A program made the position numbers and the translations under genes. A stretch of DNA of 19,540 bases from Roseibacillus sp. (lineage in GTDB: Bacteria; Verrucomicrobiota; Verrucomicrobiae; Verrucomicrobiales; Akkermansiaceae), in contig PBNG01000051.1 in the NCBI GenBank assembly GCA_002723015.1, positions 27,308 to 46,847 on the forward strand, in the 5' to 3' direction. The notes beneath the pieces are model-generated. The model did no database searches. It saw nothing but the letters and a program-made list of their open reading frames with translations, and was not told the origin of the DNA. Below are positions 15,652 to 19,540 of this stretch, one piece after another; the stretch's first letter is position 1; each line of letters opens with the position of its first letter.

Positions 15652-16662
15652 GTGACGATCACGGTCGAGACATCCCATGGAGAACGACTTGACCTGTTCC
15701 TCGTTGGGGAACTGCCTGATCTTTCACGGTCCCGCATACAGGCTCTCCTCAAGCAGGGGCACATTCTGGTCAATGGTGCCAAGGCTAGACCGAAGACTCA
15801 GGTCAACCGAGGCGACTCCATAACCGTAGCCCTTCCAGAGCCGGAACCCTCAGAAGTCATTCCGCAGGACATTCCCCTCGAGGTCCTCCATGAGGACGAG
15901 GACCTGATTGTCATTAACAAGCCAACCGGACTAGTGGTTCATCCTGCACCGGGAAATCCTGACGGAACTCTTGTGAACGCCCTTCTGCACTACTGCGAGG
16001 GCAGACTCCCCGGCGTCGGCGGGATCGAGCGCCCCGGCATCGTGCACCGCCTCGACAAGGATACCAGCGGCTGCATCGTTACGGCGAGAAGTGACAAGGG
16101 ACTGCAATCCCTGCTCGACCAATTCGCGGACAGAAAAACTACCAAGCTCTATCTCGCGATTGCAGAGCGATCTCCGGTTCAGCCCTCGGGGTCGATCTTT
16201 ACTCATATTGGCCGCCATCCGGTAAGACGCCAGATGCAGGCAGTCCTCAATCCGGGGGCAGGATCGAGCCGTCCTGCCATTACGGATTATTATGTCCTGC
16301 ACCGGTCTGCATCCACCGGATGGGCCCTGATCCTGTGCCATCTCCATACCGGTCGCACCCACCAAATCAGGGTCCACATGAAACACATCGGCTGCCCCTT
16401 GCTGGGCGATCAGCTCTACGCAAATCCCAAACGGCAATCGCCACAGGTAGACCGCCTCATGCTTCACGCCTGGCGTTTAGGATTCAGCCACCCCTCCACG
16501 GGTGAGTTCACCACACACGAGGCTCCTCCTCCGCACGAATTTGAACCGTTCTTTCCAAATCAGCTATGTCTCGATACTATTCGCAACTCCAGTCCTCACG
16601 CCCTGAAGGAGGCCCTGAGTTCGGAGGACCGCATCATCGGAGAAGAGAATAAAACAACGTGA
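15652..16662 (+). CDS. RluA-family 23S rRNA pseudouridine synthase (RluD-like)
   Basis: 336 residues, GTG start at 15652 (the frame is open a little further upstream, without an ATG). An N-terminal S4 RNA-binding domain (about 10-62, 'LDLFLVGELPDLSRSRIQAL' and 'ILVNGAKARPKTQVNRGD') precedes the RluA catalytic domain: 'LIVINKPTGLVVHPAPGN' (85-102), 'GIVHRLDKDTSG' with catalytic D135, 'CHLHTGRTHQIRVHMKHIG' and 'LLGDQLY', 'LMLHAW'. The length, S4 domain and motif set fit RluD, which in E. coli makes pseudouridines in helix 69 of 23S rRNA; assignment to RluD rather than RluC or another paralog is likely but not proven. The C-terminal tail after 'FEPFF' is not conserved. The stop overlaps the next gene start by four bases (GTGA), suggesting translational coupling. 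Confidence 0.92.
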   Translation: MTITVETSHGERLDLFLVGELPDLSRSRIQALLKQGHILVNGAKARPKTQVNRGDSITVALPEPEPSEVIPQDIPLEVLHEDEDLIVINKPTGLVVHPAPGNPDGTLVNALLHYCEGRLPGVGGIERPGIVHRLDKDTSGCIVTARSDKGLQSLLDQFADRKTTKLYLAIAERSPVQPSGSIFTHIGRHPVRRQMQAVLNPGAGSSRPAITDYYVLHRSASTGWALILCHLHTGRTHQIRVHMKHIGCPLLGDQLYANPKRQSPQVDRLMLHAWRLGFSHPSTGEFTTHEAPPPHEFEPFFPNQLCLDTIRNSSPHALKEALSSEDRIIGEENKTT

Positions 16663-17630
16663 AAGCCCTGAACATCACCTGCCTCGATGCTTCGACACTG
16701 ACGAGAGGCGACATAGACTTTGCCTCACTGGAGGCGCTCGGAAAATTTGCGCACTTTGACCAGACTAATCCGTCACAGGTAGTCGAGCGGAGCTGCGATG
16801 CCGATGTCATCCTTACTAACAAGGTCGTACTGGATGCCAACATCATTCAATCACTCCCGAGGCTTAAATTAATCCTTGTATGCGCCACCGGAGTCAACGT
16901 TGTGGACCTCGATGCCGCAGCCGGAAGAGATATCCCGGTCTGCAATGTCGCTGGCTACTCTACTCCGAGCGTGGCTCAGCATACCGCTGCCCTTCTTCTT
17001 GCCCTTGCGACCAAGGTTCACCGACTTGCAAACGAACACGAGGAATGGCCTCGATCGCCGATTTTCACCCGGTTGACACACCCCATCACGGAACTTGCGG
17101 GCAGATCCTGCGGCATCGTCGGCCTTGGGGAAATCGGCTCAGCCTTCGCCAGCATCGCGGAGGCCCTCGAAATGAAAGTCCAGGTTCTCGCCCGTGAGGG
17201 ATCCTCCAATTCCCGGCGTTCCGACCTTCCACGCGTTTCCTCTGAAGAATTCTTTGCCACTTCCGATGTCATTTCGCTTCATTGCCCTCTCACCGGTGAG
17301 AATGAACACATGATCAACCGGACCACCCTGTCTGCCATGAAACCGGGATCCCTTCTTTTGAACGTCAGTCGGGGCCCTCTGGTGAATGAGGCCGACCTTG
17401 CCGAGGCTCTCCGCAGCGGCCACCTCTCCGGCGCGGGCCTTGATGTCCTCTCCACAGAACCTCCCAGCCCTGACCACCCCCTGTTCGCCCCGGACCTTGC
17501 AGACCGCAATCTCATAATGACCCCTCATACCGCCTGGCTGTCCCTTGATTCTCGTCGCCGCCTTCTTGCGGGCGTCGTGGACAACCTGAAAAACTGGATC
17601 GCTGGAACTCCCTCCAATCGGGTGGCCTGA
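16659..17630 (+). CDS. D-2-hydroxyacid dehydrogenase (hydroxypyruvate/glycerate dehydrogenase-like)
   Basis: 323 residues, GTG start in the GTGA overlap with the preceding stop. The motifs of the NAD(P)-dependent 2-hydroxyacid dehydrogenase family are in order: substrate loop 'VCATGVNVVDLDAA' (74-87), 'GYSTPSVAQHTAALLLAL' (99-116), Rossmann 'GIVGLGEIGSAFA' (152-164), catalytic 'LNVSRGPLVNEADL' with R238, 'GLDVLSTEPP' with E267, and 'MTPHTAW' with H290. The 'ATGVNVVDL' and 'GYSTPSVAQ' versions are those of hydroxypyruvate reductases, so interconversion of hydroxypyruvate and D-glycerate is the best guess; phosphoglycerate dehydrogenase is less likely because there is no ACT domain. The strand after the Gly loop ends 'VQVLAREGSS' without the Asp that favours NAD, so NADP use is possible. 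Confidence 0.88.
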   Translation: MKALNITCLDASTLTRGDIDFASLEALGKFAHFDQTNPSQVVERSCDADVILTNKVVLDANIIQSLPRLKLILVCATGVNVVDLDAAAGRDIPVCNVAGYSTPSVAQHTAALLLALATKVHRLANEHEEWPRSPIFTRLTHPITELAGRSCGIVGLGEIGSAFASIAEALEMKVQVLAREGSSNSRRSDLPRVSSEEFFATSDVISLHCPLTGENEHMINRTTLSAMKPGSLLLNVSRGPLVNEADLAEALRSGHLSGAGLDVLSTEPPSPDHPLFAPDLADRNLIMTPHTAWLSLDSRRRLLAGVVDNLKNWIAGTPSNRVA

Positions 17631-17635
17631 GAAAA

Positions 17636-17881
17636 ATGGATGACAGCATTGAACAACTGATTCCTGCCGTGGAGCAGCAGCTCTCCTCTTCCGAGACTCC
17701 TTACGTCGGGCAAACCTACCGTCGTCTCCTCGAGGATCCAACAATCGACGAACACGAGGCCAAGCTCATGATCTCCCTTTGCCTGGCCGATGAATCCGAG
17801 GCCATGGTTGAGCAAGAGCGAGATTTCAATATCACCCGCTACCGGGATCTCCTCGACCTGCTCCCCAAACTACCCGGGTAA
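17636..17881 (+). CDS. Small acidic helical protein of unknown function
   Basis: 81 residues, no Cys, no TM segment. It is predicted to be mostly helical and rich in Glu, Leu and Asp, with 'TPYVGQTYRRLLEDP', 'DEHEAKLMISLCLADESEAM' and a closing 'YRDLLDLLPKLPG'. I do not recognise a named family with certainty. The gene starts 5 bases after the dehydrogenase stop (TGAGAAAAATG), so it belongs to the same transcript, and yraN begins about 20 bases after its stop. Codon use and spacing support a real gene. Confidence 0.65.
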   Translation: MDDSIEQLIPAVEQQLSSSETPYVGQTYRRLLEDPTIDEHEAKLMISLCLADESEAMVEQERDFNITRYRDLLDLLPKLPG

Positions 17882-17900
17882 ACCCAGATTCTCCCAATCC

Positions 17901-18335
17901 GTGTTAAGAGCAGTCCTCCTCAGGCTCCGTAAGAAGTTCAGCCCCCTCCTCAACCGGCCCTGCCCCCCGCCAGGCGAAGACCATATCGCCATTGGAGAAC
18001 TTGGCGAAAAAGTAGCCAGTTCTCATCTACGGTCTGAGGGTCGCCGTATTCTCTACCGGAATTTTCGTGGTCCAAAAGGGGGAGAGATCGACATTGTCAC
18101 CCGGGATGGAAGCACTCTCGCTTTTGTTGAAGTGAAAACCCGCACCAGCGAGCGATTCGGCCGACCACTCGACGCTGTCGACACAAGAAAAAAGGAGCTC
18201 ATGCAGCGAGGAGCGAATGCGTGGCTCCACCTGCTCGGAACCAGAGATCTCAGATGGCGTTTCGACGTGGTTGAGGTCCTCCTGCTCGAGGGAGAAAAAC
18301 CCCTCGTTAACATGGTGGAGGACGTGATGAGTTAA
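17901..18335 (+). CDS. yraN: YraN / UPF0102 family PD-(D/E)XK nuclease-like protein
   Basis: 145 residues from GTG 17901. The frame is open further upstream to an ATG at 17790 (181 residues), but that would overlap the preceding gene by 92 bases and add Ser/Pro-rich sequence unlike the family, so the later start is preferred. Core motifs: 'GELGEKVASSHLRSEGRRIL' (first Glu of the fold), 'GGEIDIVTRDG' (Asp), and 'LAFVEVKTRTSERFG' (the E-x-K of the restriction-endonuclease-like fold), followed by 'RRDVV'-type 'WRFDVVEV'. The family is conserved and often linked to rnhB; its function is not firmly known, with a nuclease or DNA-processing role inferred from the fold. The extra N-terminal basic segment ('LRLRKKF') is longer than in most YraN proteins. 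Confidence 0.9.
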   Translation: MLRAVLLRLRKKFSPLLNRPCPPPGEDHIAIGELGEKVASSHLRSEGRRILYRNFRGPKGGEIDIVTRDGSTLAFVEVKTRTSERFGRPLDAVDTRKKELMQRGANAWLHLLGTRDLRWRFDVVEVLLLEGEKPLVNMVEDVMS

Positions 18336-18365
18336 ATCCTCACCCGCCTTCGACTTCCGCCACTC

Positions 18366-19232
18366 TCAACCCTCAATCAGCTCACGCAACTGGCTTACCG
18401 GCACGCAGTTCTTGAAAACCATCTGCAGGTTCTTTTGGATGCCTTCATTCTCGGTGTAGTAGAGCGACTCTGTGCTCGCTGCAATGCCCACGACCTGACC
18501 GTCCTCATTCAGCACCGGCGCGCCGCTCGAGCCCTTCCCAAAGTCCGCAGTAATTGCCATAGCCGACACCGGCCTGCGGTTGCGTTGTATCACAAAATAA
18601 CGAGCCACTCTGCCCTCGCTCAACGTGTAAAATTTACGGTTCGGATGGCTGATGAGATCAACTTTGGCCCCCACCGGGGCTGATAATCCCAACGCGATTG
18701 GCTTGATACCTGTCTTGGGCAAACGCAACACCGCAAGATCATATCGCCTGCTGGATGCCACTACGTCATCGACCATGAACATCCGACCATCAAAAAGCCG
18801 AACAGCCAACCCGGAACGTTCCGGATTGTCCACAACATGATAGTTCGTCACTACCAAGTTCTCCGCGATGAGGAATCCGCTTGCCGGAGCAACATGCCAG
18901 TCAGGGCACCTGTCACACTTGTAAATACCGCCTACCACAACGACCGCCTTTTGCGCCTCGTCCACACTTGCCACGCCGGCGTCGGATAACTGCAGTTTGG
19001 CTTTCGGTTCTTTTTTCAACTTATCGATCAGCGTCTTCATCTCCACGACCGAGCCTGAGTCCATCATCTCCGTCACCTTGGCCGTCATCTGTCCGACAAT
19101 CTGCCGGTCGTTAATGACCGCCGGCTCGGGCTGGATCGGGGCTGAAGCCTCTTCATCCGGAGTTGAGGCGCAACCACCGAGCATCAATCCCGCGATCACC
19201 ACTGAGAACAGGTTAAGGTTAATCCAATTCAT
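18366..19232 (-). CDS. Trypsin-like serine protease lipoprotein
   Basis: 288 residues. Lipoprotein signal peptide with lipobox 'LMLGGC' (C21). A polar spacer and helix (about 22-85) lead to a chymotrypsin-fold protease (about 92-285). The triad is visible: H132 in 'VVTNYHVVDN', D165 in 'RRYDLAVLRL', S236 in 'FGKGSSGAPVLNEDG' (GxSGxP form). No PDZ domain follows, so this is not a full DegP/HtrA. An unusual 'CDRCPDWH' (C106, C109, H113) sits just before the first strands of the barrel and could form a disulfide or bind metal. It probably cuts or senses proteins on the periplasmic side of a membrane. The closing 'PVSQLRELIEG' helix is common to these small trypsin-like proteins. It converges on yraN with a 30-base gap; no clear Shine-Dalgarno sequence precedes the ATG. 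Confidence 0.87.
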   Translation of the reverse strand: MNWINLNLFSVVIAGLMLGGCASTPDEEASAPIQPEPAVINDRQIVGQMTAKVTEMMDSGSVVEMKTLIDKLKKEPKAKLQLSDAGVASVDEAQKAVVVVGGIYKCDRCPDWHVAPASGFLIAENLVVTNYHVVDNPERSGLAVRLFDGRMFMVDDVVASSRRYDLAVLRLPKTGIKPIALGLSAPVGAKVDLISHPNRKFYTLSEGRVARYFVIQRNRRPVSAMAITADFGKGSSGAPVLNEDGQVVGIAASTESLYYTENEGIQKNLQMVFKNCVPVSQLRELIEG

Positions 19233-19435
19233 TATTATGGACGCACTCTAAGATAACTGTTGCAGAGCCACCAGCGATTAGTCGCAGTCAGGATGAGTCT
19301 CTCCATGCAGGGAACCGGCAGAGGGACGCGAGCTGGCAGCCGGCCTCCAGACACCTTCGAAATAGAACAAGGAACGGGCGCATTACGAATCTTGGAAAGC
19401 GGCTTTGCCCAAGATACTCGCAAGCCCCCTTTCCG
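19233..19435. other. Intergenic region between rnhB and the protease gene
   Basis: About 200 bases without a convincing gene. ORFs that can be drawn here on either strand are Arg/Pro/Ser-rich and resemble nothing. Shortly after the rnhB stop, on the minus strand, GGAAAG and CTTTCC enclose a GGCTT/AAGCC pair, a possible imperfect hairpin without a T-tract, so not a standard terminator. TATCTT about 15 bases before the protease ATG could be a -10 box, but I see no fitting -35. Confidence 0.4.
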
Positions 19436-19540
19436 TTACCCGGCCAACTCTGCCACCGGAGCGAAAGAGCGCCGATGTTCCGGGCAGGGGCCATGCTCCC
19501 TGAGAGCTTCCAGATGGGCTTTCGTGCCATAGCCCTTGTG
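19436..19540 (-). CDS. rnhB: Ribonuclease HII, C-terminal end (cut by the window edge)
   Basis: Reading leftward from the right edge on the minus strand, 34 codons lead to TAA at 19438-19436: the segment begins '[17 protein letters not shown]' and continues '[12 protein letters not shown]'. This is the strongly conserved C-terminus of RNase HII (the HKGYGT.EH..AL...G.CP.HR.SF.PV block). RNase HII removes ribonucleotides misincorporated in DNA and RNA of hybrids. The catalytic DEDD residues lie outside the window. The protein has only four residues after 'FAPVAE', so its end is normal. Confidence 0.9.
   Translation of the reverse strand, partial: HKGYGTKAHLEALREHGPCPEHRRSFAPVAELAG

Noticed and set aside
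15057..15692. Plus-strand ORF (211 codons) opposite the kinase N-terminus and into the pseudouridine synthase
   Set aside because: It overlaps the kinase catalytic motifs on the opposite strand and the start of another real gene, and has no recognisable features.
17139..17744. Minus-strand ORF (201 codons) opposite the dehydrogenase
   Set aside because: Shadow of the dehydrogenase Rossmann region; low-complexity Arg/Gly-rich translation.
17790..17900. Upstream extension of yraN to the ATG at 17790
   Set aside because: It would overlap the preceding small gene by 92 bases and adds residues unlike the YraN family; GTG 17901 is preferred, although the exact start is unproven.
19260..19540. Plus- and minus-strand ORFs at the right edge
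   Set aside because: They overlap the rnhB end, whose conserved HKGYGT / HRRSFAPV block in another frame decides the coding frame; the remainder is Arg/Pro-rich noise.
1..19540. Mobile element, phage, CRISPR, toxin-antitoxin or defence system
   Set aside because: No transposase, integrase, inverted terminal repeats, regularly spaced repeats or defence-type gene pairs; the kinase and ClpX-like ATPase are not accompanied by known defence effectors.

Overview
The window looks like a chromosomal segment of a Gram-negative bacterium of the Planctomycetota/Verrucomicrobiota group, most likely Verrucomicrobiota (Opitutia-like). This is an inference from protein style. The first gene carries a 'NILAIHGLN...SSDFLI' segment and a 'YRVESSTDLVDWTPI' module, both typical of large secreted verrucomicrobial proteins. 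There is also a zinc-ribbon Ser/Thr kinase with a long C-terminal tail, a ClpX-like ATPase without the ClpX zinc domain, and frequent GTG/TTG starts with weak Shine-Dalgarno sequences. I see no phage, insertion sequence, integron, CRISPR array, rRNA or tRNA. Genes are tightly packed, and no gene-free stretch exceeds about 200 bases.

Layout, left to right: the 3' end of a large multidomain exported protein (+); a PI-PLC/GDPD-like phosphodiesterase (+); a YugP-like membrane protein that has lost its HExxH motif (-); the DEAH-box helicase HrpB (-); then, divergent, TatA (+) overlapping by one base an exported endonuclease/exonuclease/phosphatase-family lipoprotein (+). A long minus-strand run covers about 15608 down to 7374: zinc-ribbon Ser/Thr kinase, ClpX-like AAA+ ATPase, four-TM protein, RecR, two paralogous membrane-anchored LysM proteins, and lipoyl synthase LipA. 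Divergent from the kinase is a plus-strand group: an RluA-family pseudouridine synthase, a D-2-hydroxyacid dehydrogenase (4-base overlap), an 81-residue unknown and YraN. On the minus strand at the right edge are a trypsin-like lipoprotein protease and the last 34 codons of rnhB (RNase HII).

The genes are mostly housekeeping (LipA, RecR, RNase HII, TatA, pseudouridylation) mixed with envelope proteins (LysM pair, lipoprotein protease, exported phosphodiesterases). The kinase, ClpX-like ATPase and small membrane protein are closely spaced and may form a signalling/proteolysis unit.

The most interesting signals are at the level of gene architecture. (1) lipA ends in an in-frame, diverged 150-bp tandem duplication; the stop codon of the distal copy matches a GGA in the proximal copy. 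(2) The ClpX-like ATPase appears to carry a second, degenerate copy of its C-terminal small domain. (3) A YugP-family protein has Leu-Leu in place of the zinc-binding His-Glu. (4) A terminator-like hairpin just after tatA lies inside the signal-peptide codons of the next gene. None of these amounts to a clearly new multi-gene system; they are unusual variants of known families.
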